Of a stretch of 64,000 nucleotides of DNA, positions 47,979 to 56,154 are shown one piece after another; position 1 is the stretch's first letter; the number at the start of each line of letters is the position of its first letter. This DNA comes from CBDVBE01 sp964543525 (GTDB lineage Bacteria > Fibrobacterota > Chitinivibrionia > Chitinivibrionales > JANQEN01): assembly GCA_964543525.1 (NCBI GenBank), contig CAZIYW010000009.1, forward strand, positions 5,634-69,633, written 5' to 3'. Below the pieces are notes generated by a model. It made no database searches, was not told the DNA's origin, and saw only the letters and a list, made by a program, of their open reading frames with translations. The translations under genes were made by a program, and so were the position numbers.

Positions 47979-48045
47979 GAGCCTATACCCTTACTGTTAG
48001 TATGTACCGATACCCGTTATTCAGGTGTTCAAATGAATATAATCA

Positions 48046-48684
48046 TCACTTACTGCAGCTAAAAAGCCTGCTTTTTCCTGATGGTGTGTGAGACAGGGTT
48101 ACGCTTGAAAAAACTGCCTCATAGGGCTTTGTGCCTGCTTTCGAAAATTCAAAGGCATCCTTAGACCCCATGGCAGCCATTCTAACATTAAAAAAAAATT
48201 TAACCAGGGGGCTGCGAGGTACTTCATGCTCCATGATGAGAACAGTGCCGTCCGGACGAACAACTCTTCTCATTTCCAGCAATGCAGTTTTCCTGTTCTG
48301 CCCTTTCAACTCATACAATGCGTGGGAACAGGTAACTACATTAAATGTGTTATCTGCAAAAGGAAGACTGACCGCATTGCCTTCTATAAAATGACTCATT
48401 TCATGAGTATCTTTTTTCTTTGCCGCCCGAAGCATACCGCGTGAAAAGTCATAGCCGACTGTTAGGCCCTCAGGATAGAGCACCGAAAAAGCAAGAATAA
48501 CGGAACCGGTTCCACAACAGATATCGAGGATTCGGGGTGACTGAACATTCTCCCAGGTTGCCGATTCAACAATATAATGCCGTGTACTTCCTTCGTCCTT
48601 TCGGGCATGCAGCCGAATGAACGTATCGTATACATGCGAAAAAAGATCGTAATATTGCCGTCTGCCGGATCTTGTTTTTGACAC
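48046..48684 (-). CDS. Class I SAM-dependent methyltransferase (UbiE-like)
   Basis: The protein has 212 residues. Motif I is ILDICCGTGSVILAFS, the acidic motif YDFSRGMLRAA, then GNAVSLPFADNTFNVVTCSHALYEL and VRPDGTVLIMEHEVPRS. It ends with HTPSGKSRLF, common in this subgroup. Substrate unknown; the two Cys in the SAM loop are odd but not unique. It lies upstream of the sigma-54 regulator on the same strand and is divergent from fur. Confidence 0.85.
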   Translation of the reverse strand: MSKTRSGRRQYYDLFSHVYDTFIRLHARKDEGSTRHYIVESATWENVQSPRILDICCGTGSVILAFSVLYPEGLTVGYDFSRGMLRAAKKKDTHEMSHFIEGNAVSLPFADNTFNVVTCSHALYELKGQNRKTALLEMRRVVRPDGTVLIMEHEVPRSPLVKFFFNVRMAAMGSKDAFEFSKAGTKPYEAVFSSVTLSHTPSGKSRLFSCSK

Positions 48685-49374
48685 AGTTAATTATTTCTTG
48701 TTAACGATTAACAAATCATCCTACTCTTCCTCGTCCTCGAATTGCTTAAAACAGGTTACTTTCCGAGGACAATGGACAAGGATGAGGAATAGGACGAATA
48801 ATATTGATTCTTTAGTTATTATTAAACATATGTCTACTCAATAATTATGCCAACCATCTAATCGTGTAAACATTGCACAATAGTGGAAATAACAGATGAT
48901 ATAAAAACATTGTGTTGCAAATTTGCATCATTACCCATCGTGTTGTGTTGCATTCGTGCAATATGCGTCTCTTAAAATTGCCGTAAAAAACAAGAGCCGT
49001 TGCCCTGAAAAACAGGCATGGTAACCTGAATAATCCCCGGGTAAACGGCGTTCGTGTTTGATCACAATTTGCACAATCCCTTATGGACAAAATAGCCATA
49101 ATATGTTGATTTTATTATTAGTTATCGCAGAGAAAAAAAATGGCAGTATCGCTTTATAATACAAGAATTGCCGTTAAGAAGGTATTACTCACCATTTCAT
49201 ATAAAGCACTATAGCGGATTAAAACGCGGATCAAACCACAGTACCATATCTCACCACACACCACAAACACATAATGGCATACTTTTTGATTAATTCTAAT
49301 AGTGCAGTATTTTGTTGCGAATTCTGAAAAAACTCAGACAGAGGAATAACATTGTTGACTTATAAAGGTTTTTT
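48685..49374. promoter_or_regulatory. 690-base divergent intergenic region with repeated TTGCA palindromes
   Basis: No gene is supported here. The right part holds a perfect palindrome TGCAAATTTGCA (48916-48927), a second inverted pair TTGCATTCGTGCAA (48948-48961), and two copies of TTGCACAAT (near 48873 and 49069). All lie between the methyltransferase and fur starts and could be operators for an unidentified regulator. A looser pyrimidine-rich inverted repeat spans about 48720-48810. Confidence 0.4.
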
Positions 49375-49851
49375 ATGGAACTCAATTACAATAAGGACAT
49401 CGAAAGCTTTAATCGTTTTTTAAGAAATAAAGGATATAAATTAACCAGTCAGCGTATTGCTGTTCTTAAACAGGTTTTAAACACAGACACGCATTTTAAC
49501 GCAGAAGAAATTTTTGATAAAGTACGGAACGGACGTCAACGAATAAGCAGAGCCACCGTATACAGAACACTGGAACAAATAGAAAAATGCAACCTGATAA
49601 GGAAACTGGAGTTGGGACAGAGCCGGGCATATTATGAGCAGCTTTCGGGTAAAACACAGCATGAGCACATTTACTGTAAAGAATGCGGAAAAATAATTGA
49701 ATTCTCCGATTCCATTCTCGAGGACAGAGTTAAAGAGATATCGGGACGGTATGATGTCGTAACAACGAATCACTCTTTTCAGATTTCCGGCATCTGCAGC
49801 GAGTGCAGTAAAAAGGCTGCTATGCGTGAGAAGATGGAATCGGTTCAGTAA
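49375..49851 (+). CDS. Fur-family metal/peroxide regulator
   Basis: The protein has 158 residues. The winged helix has RNKGYKLTSQRIAVLKQVL and RISRATVYRTLEQIEKCNL. The metal-binding part has HEHIYCKECGKIIEF and ICSECSKK, the two CxxC pairs of the structural zinc site. The His-rich signature and this length fit Fur or PerR; the subtype cannot be settled by eye. It opens the rightward metal/redox cluster and may regulate it. Confidence 0.92.
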   Translation: MELNYNKDIESFNRFLRNKGYKLTSQRIAVLKQVLNTDTHFNAEEIFDKVRNGRQRISRATVYRTLEQIEKCNLIRKLELGQSRAYYEQLSGKTQHEHIYCKECGKIIEFSDSILEDRVKEISGRYDVVTTNHSFQISGICSECSKKAAMREKMESVQ

Positions 49852-49934
49852 TCGAAACGCACTTGTTCAATGCCAGTGCCGATTCACTTTAATTAGAAGA
49901 TAAAATTTGAAATAACCCAGGGAGGATCTGTTAT

Positions 49935-50219
49935 ATGTTTGAAGAGGATGAAGCGTACATAAGCAATCTTGTACGACTTGAAAAAAACGCTGTAAAAAAC
50001 GGGTATATACTTAACCCCGATAAAGAGCGGCTCAACAAAGTTGTAGGGCTTATGACAAGAAATTTCAGGGAGTTCGGGAAATACTACTGTCCCTGCAAAC
50101 AGCATCATCCTCTTGATCCTGAAACAGATCCGCTTTGTCCCTGTGAAGAATTACACGAAGAGATCACTGAAAACGGTCATTGTACCTGTAAAGTGTTTTA
50201 TCGGAGAGAGGAGGTGTAG
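49935..50219 (+). CDS. Ferredoxin:thioredoxin reductase catalytic subunit
   Basis: The protein has 94 residues. The conserved cysteines are YYCPCKQHH, PLCPCEELHEEI and GHCTCKVFYR. They bind the 4Fe-4S cluster and form the redox disulfide used to reduce thioredoxin with electrons from ferredoxin. GGGAGGA precedes the start. No variable subunit is present, as in other anaerobes. The thioredoxin at 53383 is a natural partner, and the neighbouring ferredoxin at 52826 a plausible donor. Confidence 0.93.
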   Translation: MFEEDEAYISNLVRLEKNAVKNGYILNPDKERLNKVVGLMTRNFREFGKYYCPCKQHHPLDPETDPLCPCEELHEEITENGHCTCKVFYRREEV

Positions 50220-50222
50220 CGT

Positions 50223-50438
50223 ATGCCCGGAGGAGACGGAACAGGACCGATGGGTCAGGGAGCGGGAAGAGGAAGAATGTCGGGTGCCGGCAGAGGCCGA
50301 ATGGGCGGTCAATTCGCTGCAGGCCCCGGCGGATACTGTAAATGCCCCAGGTGTGGAAATAGTATCCCACACTCAAGGGCGCAACCCTGCAGTATGACAC
50401 AGTGCCCGAAATGCGGCACACCCATGACAAGAGGATAA
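50223..50438 (+). CDS. Small Gly/Arg-rich zinc-ribbon protein
   Basis: The protein has 71 residues. An N-terminal Gly/Met/Arg-rich part (MPGGDGTGPMGQGAGRGR) precedes a zinc ribbon with two CxxC knuckles (CKCPRCGNSIPHS, TQCPKCGTPMTR). It starts three bases after the reductase stop. The MPGGDGTGP start is shared with the next gene, and the ribbon is shared with the 60160 gene. These proteins recur beside NifX/MinD genes in anaerobes; the function is unknown. Confidence 0.75.
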   Translation: MPGGDGTGPMGQGAGRGRMSGAGRGRMGGQFAAGPGGYCKCPRCGNSIPHSRAQPCSMTQCPKCGTPMTRG

Positions 50439-50472
50439 AATTTATTAATGTGATAAACAAAGGAGGTTTGGT

Positions 50473-50883
50473 ATGCCAGGTGGAGACGGAACAGGCCCTG
50501 GAGGAATGGGTCCAATGACAGGAAGGGCAGCGGGTTTCTGCGCAGGATACCCGATGCCGGGTTACGCGAATCCTGTTTTCGGAAGAGGATACGGATTCGG
50601 TCGAGGTTTTGGCCGGGGATTCGGCCGCGGCGGCGGCTGGGGACGACGTAACTGGTACTATGCCACCGGATTAACCGGATGGCAGCGCGCGGCTTACGGG
50701 TATCCGGCCGGTCAGTATGGCTGGGGAACGCCTGGTTACAGTATACCCTACACTGTACCGGCTTCTCCTAACAAAGATCAGGAGCTTGATATGCTCAAGA
50801 GGCAGGCAGAGTATCTGGAAGACACTCTTGAGGGAATTAACAAGCGTATCAATGAATTAGGGAAAGAGGAGGAGAAGAAGTAA
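50473..50883 (+). CDS. DUF5320-type Gly-rich protein
   Basis: The protein has 136 residues. It has the DUF5320 start MPGGDGTGPGGMGPMTGRAA and GFCAGYPMPGY, an RGYGFGRGFGRGFGRGGGW repeat and Tyr/Gly/Trp-rich middle. The C-terminal coiled coil (ELDMLKRQAEYLEDTLEGIN) is nearly the same as that inside the NifX-ferredoxin protein at 50990. AAAGGAGG lies upstream. Function unknown; it is a regular companion of NifX-like genes. A palindrome follows it. Confidence 0.85.
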   Translation: MPGGDGTGPGGMGPMTGRAAGFCAGYPMPGYANPVFGRGYGFGRGFGRGFGRGGGWGRRNWYYATGLTGWQRAAYGYPAGQYGWGTPGYSIPYTVPASPNKDQELDMLKRQAEYLEDTLEGINKRINELGKEEEKK

Positions 50884-50896
50884 CCCCTGTGTGAGC

Positions 50897-50928
50897 CATG
50901 CCGGGAGGAGTTAACTCCTCCCGGTATG
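50897..50928 (+). terminator. Perfect 24-base palindrome, attenuator or partial terminator
   Basis: CCGGGAGGAGTT is followed directly by its complement AACTCCTCCCGG, extended by CATG/TATG. It contains an anti-ribosome-site sequence (CTCCTCC). No T tract follows, so it is more likely an RNA-stability or attenuation hairpin between the DUF5320 gene and the NifX-ferredoxin gene. Confidence 0.5.
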
Positions 50929-50989
50929 CTTTACAGGACAACACATTCCAAACGACGTCGCATTTGTTGTTTAACAAAGGAAAAACAAG

Positions 50990-51931
50990 ATGAAAATAGC
51001 CGTTGCATCAACGGGCCCGGATCTTTCCGGTACCGTAGAAACCCGTTTCGGCAGGTGTGCCTTTTTTATTATTCTGGATCCGGAAACCATGGAATTTGAG
51101 GCAGTGGAAAATCCGAATATTACACTCGGCGGCGGCGCAGGTATTCAGTCTGCGCAGATGATGTCGCAAAAAGGCGTCCGAACCGTACTCACCGGTAACT
51201 GCGGCCCGAATGCATTTCGGACGTTCGGCGCTGCCGGCATTCAGGTTATTACCGGTGTGAACGGCATTGTGCGAGATGTGGTCGAGCAGTTTAAAAAAGG
51301 CGCTTTCAACTATGCAGACGGGCCGAATGTATCCAGTCATTTCGGTATGGGAGCACCGGCAGATCAAACGGAATCGTCAGATAATTCTTTTCAAGCGGGA
51401 GGCGAAATGCCACAAGGTATGGGAGGCGGTTTTGGTATGGGCAGAGGTATGGGCCGCGGCATGGGCGGCGGTGGAGGTATGGGTCGCGGCATGGGCCAGG
51501 GTATGGGTAAAGGCATGGGACGCGGCATGGGGAGAGGTATGGGGAGAGGTATGGGAACCGGTATTCCGGAGGATTTCCAACAGACCCCGCCGTTTAATCC
51601 CGGTTATACACAGCCGGCTGCCGGTGCAGTAAATCCTGAACAGGAACTTGCTATGCTGAGGGACCGGACCAGGGTAATGGAAGCTCAATTGAATGAAATC
51701 AATGCTCGAATACGGGAACTGGATACGGGCGGCACACCAATGCACCTTATCGCCGGTGTAGATACGGAAAAGTGCAACGGGTGCAGCAAATGTCTTTCAG
51801 CATGCCCTGTAAACGCAGTTGCTGTGGTAGAAAAAAGCGCTCAGATTGACAGCGCGAAATGTACGGGCTGCGGCCAGTGCGTAATAGCGTGTCCTCGGGG
51901 TGCAATTTCCCTGGAAAAAACAGCCCGGTAA
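50990..51931 (+). CDS. NifX-like domain fused to a Gly/Met/Arg linker and 2x[4Fe-4S] ferredoxin
   Basis: The protein has 313 residues in four parts. Residues 1-125 are a NifX/ORP-like domain (MKIAVASTGPDLSGTVETRFG, VLTGNCGPNAFRTFGAAGIQ). Residues of about 140-195 are a GMGRGMGRGMGG-type linker of repeated Gly-Met/Arg units. About 215-242 is a coiled coil like that of DUF5320. The last 60 residues hold two CxxCxxCxxxCP motifs (CNGCSKCLSACP, CTGCGQCVIACP). Such a fusion would place a metal-cluster-binding fold next to an electron carrier. AAAGGAAAAAC lies upstream. Confidence 0.88.
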   Translation: MKIAVASTGPDLSGTVETRFGRCAFFIILDPETMEFEAVENPNITLGGGAGIQSAQMMSQKGVRTVLTGNCGPNAFRTFGAAGIQVITGVNGIVRDVVEQFKKGAFNYADGPNVSSHFGMGAPADQTESSDNSFQAGGEMPQGMGGGFGMGRGMGRGMGGGGGMGRGMGQGMGKGMGRGMGRGMGRGMGTGIPEDFQQTPPFNPGYTQPAAGAVNPEQELAMLRDRTRVMEAQLNEINARIRELDTGGTPMHLIAGVDTEKCNGCSKCLSACPVNAVAVVEKSAQIDSAKCTGCGQCVIACPRGAISLEKTAR

Positions 51932-51958
51932 CAGGAAAACGGCCTCAGTACATCCTAT

Positions 51959-52450
51959 ATGACTCACAAAAAACCGAAACCGTCTTTTACTACAGCATTA
52001 GCCCAGAAGCCTTTGCTGCTTCGGATCTATCCGGATACCGTGTTACAGCAGGCGGCGGATAAGGTGTCTACCTTCGGGAAACCACTTCGAAGTTTTGCTG
52101 AAACCATGTACTCATTTATGGTGGAACATAACGGTATCGGGCTTGCAGCACCGCAGGTGGGTATCCTGTATCGCATAGTTACTATCGGTCTGCGGGATAT
52201 TACCTGTTGTCTGATTAATCCGGAAATTGTATCTGCATCATTTGATTACGATACAAAGGAGGAAGGGTGTTTAAGCCTGCCGGATCAGACCTACACGGTA
52301 AAACGGAATATTCACATTGAAGTGCGCGCCAGAAATATTTACGGCGGAAAACTCCATTTTAAAGCCGAGCATTTATTTGCCCGAGTGATACAGCATGAAA
52401 CAGATCATTTAAACGGTATTCTGATATGTGACAAAGGCAAAGCAGTCTGA
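51959..52450 (+). CDS. def: Peptide deformylase
   Basis: The protein has 163 residues. All three motifs are present: HNGIGLAAPQVGI (GxGxAAPQ), EEGCLSLPDQTY (EGCLS, metal Cys) and VIQHETDHLNGIL (HExxH, metal His pair). It removes formyl groups from new proteins using Fe2+ or similar. The N-terminus is slightly longer than in E. coli. The gene lies 27 bases after the NifX-ferredoxin gene in the same direction, an unusual place for def. Confidence 0.95.
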   Translation: MTHKKPKPSFTTALAQKPLLLRIYPDTVLQQAADKVSTFGKPLRSFAETMYSFMVEHNGIGLAAPQVGILYRIVTIGLRDITCCLINPEIVSASFDYDTKEEGCLSLPDQTYTVKRNIHIEVRARNIYGGKLHFKAEHLFARVIQHETDHLNGILICDKGKAV

Positions 52451-52507
52451 TCATTTTAAGGTATCCGGTATACTACCGGTACCACTATAAGGAGGAATAC
52501 GAAGTAT

Positions 52508-52774
52508 ATGCCAACATACGAATATGAATGCAATGCCTGTAAAAAGCATTTTGAAAAATTCCAGAATATGAGTGATGAGCCGGTTACACAGTGTCCTGAA
52601 TGCGGTGGACCGGTAACCCGTTGTATAGGAACCGGAGGCGGAATGATTTTAAAAGGCGGCGGCTTTTACAGAAATGACTATAGACGACAGACTGAACCAC
52701 GAACCCGGTGCGGAAGAGACACTACCTGTTGCGGCCGGGATGTGCCGTGTGACAGTCCTCCGTGCAGTAAATAA
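52508..52774 (+). CDS. FmdB-family zinc-ribbon protein
   Basis: The protein has 88 residues. The family start MPTYEYECNACKKHFEKFQ is followed by TQCPECGGPVTR, giving two CxxC knuckles, and GGGMILKGGGFYRNDYR. A Cys-rich tail (CGRDTTCCGRDVPCDSPPC) is unusual. FmdB proteins are putative regulators. AAGGAGGAA precedes the start. A second, shorter copy is at 53712. Confidence 0.88.
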   Translation: MPTYEYECNACKKHFEKFQNMSDEPVTQCPECGGPVTRCIGTGGGMILKGGGFYRNDYRRQTEPRTRCGRDTTCCGRDVPCDSPPCSK

Positions 52775-52825
52775 TCAAATGGGAACGAACACAGGTTACT
52801 ATACCAATGTAAGGAGGCTTTTATA

Positions 52826-52996
52826 ATGGCGGTAACGGTAAATGTTGATAATTGTACCGGGTGCGGAAGTTGTGTAGAAGCATGCCCGGTCGAAGCAATA
52901 ACTGTTGAGAATGAAAAGGCTGTTATCAATGATGACACATGTGTGGAATGCGGTGCGTGTATTGATGAATGCAAGCATGATGCTTTATCACTGTAA
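52826..52996 (+). CDS. 2x[4Fe-4S] ferredoxin
   Basis: The protein has 56 residues. The start MAVTVNVDN is followed by CTGCGSCVEACPVEAI and CVECGACIDECKHDAL, the two-cluster pattern of clostridial-type ferredoxins; the second cluster has CK in place of the usual CP. AAGGAGG lies 11 bases before the ATG. It is a low-potential electron carrier in the cytoplasm and a likely donor to the reductase at 49935. After it, 130 bases to the next start include a short CGGTAT/ATACCG hairpin. Confidence 0.93.
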   Translation: MAVTVNVDNCTGCGSCVEACPVEAITVENEKAVINDDTCVECGACIDECKHDALSL

Positions 52997-53126
52997 ACGG
53001 TATGCATGGTATACCGATAATTTCATTTGTCGCCGGCTTCAAACTTTTTATAGCATACTGAAGAACAAATATAACGACAATGTATTACCATAGTATTTTT
53101 TAACCAGAACACGACAGGGGTAATTA

Positions 53127-53342
53127 GTGAAAACCATTTCTGCCGAGCAGGTGACAACCGGTTATCATCCCCGGGGGTACAGAATTGACAAAACGGCATC
53201 GCCGATAAATCGCTATACGCAGTGGGAAATTGATTCGAATAACAACTGGCTAAAACCAAAGCCGGTCTGTTTCCAAGCTCTCCCTGCGGACGGCTGGGTA
53301 CCTGTCGAAAGGTTCGACTGGGATGCTGTGGAAAACAAATGA
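53127..53342 (+). CDS. Hypothetical 71-residue protein
   Basis: It starts at a GTG with AGGGG ten bases upstream. The sequence opens KTISAEQVTTGYHPRGYRID and ends PVERFDWDAVENK; it contains one Cys and several Trp. No domain is recognised and there is no signal peptide. It lies 40 bases before the thioredoxin gene on the same strand. The coding status is likely because of position and spacing, but not certain. Confidence 0.5.
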   Translation: MKTISAEQVTTGYHPRGYRIDKTASPINRYTQWEIDSNNNWLKPKPVCFQALPADGWVPVERFDWDAVENK

Positions 53343-53382
53343 GCCGCCGGAGTAATAACCATCATGCAACAGGAGCTGCGAT

Positions 53383-53694
53383 ATGATAGAAACTGTCTCT
53401 GATGTTACTTTCAAGTCCGAGGTTCTTGCCTCGGATATTCCCGTACTGGTTGACTTCTGGGCCCCCTGGTGCGGCCCGTGTAAAATGGTCACCCCCATAC
53501 TGCAAAGAATACACGAAAAGGCCGGTGACCGGGTTAAAATTGTAAAACTGAATGTTGATGAGAACCCCATAACCGCCGGTAAATTCAGCATCACGGCAAT
53601 ACCAACTGTCATGCTGTTTAAAAACGGCGCTCTCGAAAAGCAGTTTGTCGGTGTACAGCCGGAAAGTGTCTACCTGGAAGCAATAGAGCTATAA
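53383..53694 (+). CDS. trxA: Thioredoxin
   Basis: The protein has 103 residues. The active site is VDFWAPWCGPCKMV, with the cis-Pro in ITAIPTVMLF and the C-terminal FVGVQPES. A normal cytosolic disulfide reductase. In this cluster it can be reduced by the ferredoxin:thioredoxin reductase (49935) or by the thioredoxin reductase (57586). AGGAG precedes the ATG. Confidence 0.96.
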   Translation: MIETVSDVTFKSEVLASDIPVLVDFWAPWCGPCKMVTPILQRIHEKAGDRVKIVKLNVDENPITAGKFSITAIPTVMLFKNGALEKQFVGVQPESVYLEAIEL

Positions 53695-53711
53695 AATGGA
53701 GGTGTTGTGTC

Positions 53712-53900
53712 ATGCCTATTTATGAATATACGTGTCAGAAATGCGGCAGGGAGTTCGAGGAGCTTGTTTCAGTCTCCGCAGAAAAAAATCCCCCATGTCC
53801 TTCATGCAATTCAGAGGACACAGAAAAGAGGCTCTCTGCTATTGGTAGTACAAGCGGTGCAGGCGGCAATGCATCATGCAGCAGTTCACGGTTTACCTGA
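53712..53900 (+). CDS. FmdB-family zinc-ribbon protein, short copy
   Basis: The protein has 62 residues. MPIYEYTCQKCGREFEELV and PPCPSCNSEDTEKRL give the two CxxC knuckles of the family. The tail GNASCSSSRFT has one more Cys. GGAGGTGTTGTGTC lies before the start, 17 bases after trxA, so it is in the same transcript. Confidence 0.88.
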   Translation: MPIYEYTCQKCGREFEELVSVSAEKNPPCPSCNSEDTEKRLSAIGSTSGAGGNASCSSSRFT

Positions 53901-53967
53901 GCTACGTAGGACAGGGGGAATCGGTCAGATTCCAATACTAACATTTTTCAAACGGGGAGATAAAAAA

Positions 53968-54267
53968 ATGGCAATAATGGAGATAAGCGTTGTACCGATT
54001 GGAACAGAAACACCGTCAGTGAGTAAATATATTGCTTCTGCTCTTTCGGAACTTGAAAAAGAGGAAGGGGTGGCATACAGACTAACCCCTATGGCAACAA
54101 TCGTCGAAGCAAAAAATATAAAAAAGCTCTTTTCCATTGCAGAAAAGATGCATGCTTGTGTAGTAGATAAAGGTGCTAAGAGAGTATTTATGGTTTTAAA
54201 AATTGATGACCGGCACGATAAAAAATTAACAATGGAAGGCAAAATCGAGTCGGTCAAAAAAAAGTAA
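53968..54267 (+). CDS. MTH1187/YkoF-like thiamine-binding family protein
   Basis: I use the ATG at 53968 after GGGGAGA (the open frame extends upstream). The protein has 99 residues and matches the family: AIMEISVVPIGTETPSVSKY, GVAYRLTPMATIVEA and GAKRVFMVLKIDDRHDK. It has a ferredoxin-like fold; members bind thiamine or other small ligands and form tetramers. There is no thiamine gene nearby, so the ligand is unknown. Confidence 0.88.
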   Translation: MAIMEISVVPIGTETPSVSKYIASALSELEKEEGVAYRLTPMATIVEAKNIKKLFSIAEKMHACVVDKGAKRVFMVLKIDDRHDKKLTMEGKIESVKKK

Positions 54268-54356
54268 ACCCGAATCATATGATTTTTAATGCGAGAAACA
54301 CACAGCAGCAAACGAGTAATTAACAGGACTTTGAAAAACAATGAAAGGAAAAACCG

Positions 54357-55220
54357 ATGCAGATAGCTGTTGCAAGCGGGAAAGGCGGCACCGGTAAAAC
54401 AACAATCGCATCGAATCTGGCGCATGTTGTTTCACAGAAGGGGAAGCGGGTTAAATACCTTGACTGTGATGTAGAGGAGCCGAACGGACACCTTTTCCTG
54501 AACCCCGTAATTCAAAACAGAGGAACGGTCGGCCTACCGGTACCTGAAGTCTATGAGCCGGATTGTACCGCCTGCGGGCTCTGTGCACAGATCTGTCAGT
54601 TCAAGGCTATAGCAGCACTTGCTGAAAAGATTCTTATATTTCAGGAGCTGTGTCACGGATGCGGCGGGTGTATGGCTGTCTGTCCGGAGCATGCCATCAG
54701 TGAAAAAAGCAGGGAAGTCGGTGTTGTCGAAATCGGTAAGGCCTCATCAATACAGTTCGTTCACGGCAAACTTCGCATCGGTGAAGCCATGAGCCCGCCG
54801 TTGATACGGGAGGTAAAAAAGGAAATTAATCCCGGGGAGATAAATATTATTGATGTACCGCCCGGCACCTCCTGCCCGGTTATTACGGCTATTAACGATG
54901 CAGACTTTGTAATACTGGTAACTGAGCCCACCCCGTTCGGGTTGCATGACCTCAGTCTGGCACTTGATATGGTTAACAAGCTGAAGCTGCCCCACGGCGT
55001 TGTAGTGAACCGGCATGAAGATGATAATTTGCGGGCACGTATATTCTGCAATGAGCGAAGCGTACCAATACTTATTGAGGTACCGGATGATCGGCGTGTG
55101 GCTGAGGCATACTCAAAGGGACAACTGGCATCCGTCGCGGTGCCGGATTTCAGCGCCTACTTTACAACCCTCTGGGAAAAGATTCAGGAATTTATAAAAA
55201 ACAACCGTAACAAAGAATAA
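54357..55220 (+). CDS. MinD-type P-loop ATPase with inserted 2x[4Fe-4S] domain (first copy)
   Basis: The protein has 287 residues. The deviant Walker A is IAVASGKGGTGKTTIASNLA. Residues of about 62-110 are an inserted ferredoxin domain (CTACGLCAQICQFKA, CHGCGGCMAVCPEHA). Switch region IDVPPGTSCPVI and FVILVTEPTPFG follow. Paired enzymes of this type occur with ORP/NifX proteins and are thought to assemble or transfer metal clusters with ATP. The second copy starts 25 bases downstream. Confidence 0.92.
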   Translation: MQIAVASGKGGTGKTTIASNLAHVVSQKGKRVKYLDCDVEEPNGHLFLNPVIQNRGTVGLPVPEVYEPDCTACGLCAQICQFKAIAALAEKILIFQELCHGCGGCMAVCPEHAISEKSREVGVVEIGKASSIQFVHGKLRIGEAMSPPLIREVKKEINPGEINIIDVPPGTSCPVITAINDADFVILVTEPTPFGLHDLSLALDMVNKLKLPHGVVVNRHEDDNLRARIFCNERSVPILIEVPDDRRVAEAYSKGQLASVAVPDFSAYFTTLWEKIQEFIKNNRNKE

Positions 55221-55245
55221 TCACGGGACAAAAGGAATAGAAGCT

Positions 55246-56154
55246 ATGAAAGAAATTGTCGTTATAAGCGGAAAGGGTGGAACCGGGAAAACAAGTGTCG
55301 TAGCATCCTTCGCCGCGCTGGCGGAAAACGCGGTTCTTGCAGACTGCGATGTTGATGCAGCCGATCTGCATCTGGTACTCTCGCCGGAGATAAAACAGCG
55401 CCGGGACTTCAGCGGCAGCAAAGGCGCGGAAATTGTACCCGACAAATGTACCGGCTGTGGAAAATGCCAGGAGCTCTGCCGCTTCAATGCCGTGCACAAG
55501 ACGAAATCAGGCGACAGTGAAACCTTTATTATTGATCCCGTTGCCTGTGAAGGATGCGGTGTATGCGCCTGGTTCTGTCCTGAAAAGGCAATCCTTTTCG
55601 ATGATGTGGTAAACGGCGAATGGTTTATCTCAGACACGCGTTACGGTCCTATGGTTCATGCAAAACTGGGCATTGCCGAAGAAAATTCCGGCAAGCTGGT
55701 AACCCTGGTGAGAAAAGAGGCAAAGAAAATTGCGCAAGATACCGGCCGCTCGTACATTATTGTCGACGGTTCGCCCGGAATCGGCTGCCCGGTGATAGCT
55801 TCCATCGGTGGAGCGGACCTGGTGATAATTGTGAGTGAACCGACATTGTCCGGTGAACACGACCTTGCACGGGTAGCGGAGCTTACGAAACATTTTGGCA
55901 TCCCGGCAATGGTCTGTATAAATAAATTTGATATCAACCGTGATATGACAAACCGCATTGAAGAAAAATCACACTCTTTCGGACTGACTCTTGCCGGAAA
56001 TATCCGGTATGACACCATGGTAACTAAAGCGCAGATAGCCGCGGCTGCAGTCGTCGAATATACCAACCAGCCGGTGGCCGATGATATCCGGAATGTATGG
56101 AATAAGGTGGTGAGCGTCTGTACTAACGGCGGAGCGGAAAAAAATGGTAACTAA
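55246..56154 (+). CDS. MinD-type P-loop ATPase with inserted 2x[4Fe-4S] domain (second copy)
   Basis: The protein has 302 residues. Walker A is VVISGKGGTGKTSVVASFAA. The insert at about 63-120 has CTGCGKCQELCRFNA and CEGCGVCAWFCPEKA. The switch is IIVDGSPGIGCPVIASIGGADL. It is homologous to the upstream gene but differs in many positions, so the duplication is old and a heterodimer is likely. It overlaps the NifU-like gene by 11 bases. Confidence 0.92.
   Translation: MKEIVVISGKGGTGKTSVVASFAALAENAVLADCDVDAADLHLVLSPEIKQRRDFSGSKGAEIVPDKCTGCGKCQELCRFNAVHKTKSGDSETFIIDPVACEGCGVCAWFCPEKAILFDDVVNGEWFISDTRYGPMVHAKLGIAEENSGKLVTLVRKEAKKIAQDTGRSYIIVDGSPGIGCPVIASIGGADLVIIVSEPTLSGEHDLARVAELTKHFGIPAMVCINKFDINRDMTNRIEEKSHSFGLTLAGNIRYDTMVTKAQIAAAAVVEYTNQPVADDIRNVWNKVVSVCTNGGAEKNGN

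Noticed and set aside
48720..48810. Pyrimidine-rich inverted repeat (TCCTCGTCCTCG and GAGGACAATGGACAAGG)
   Set aside because: The arms match only loosely and no defined ends or loop can be set by eye.
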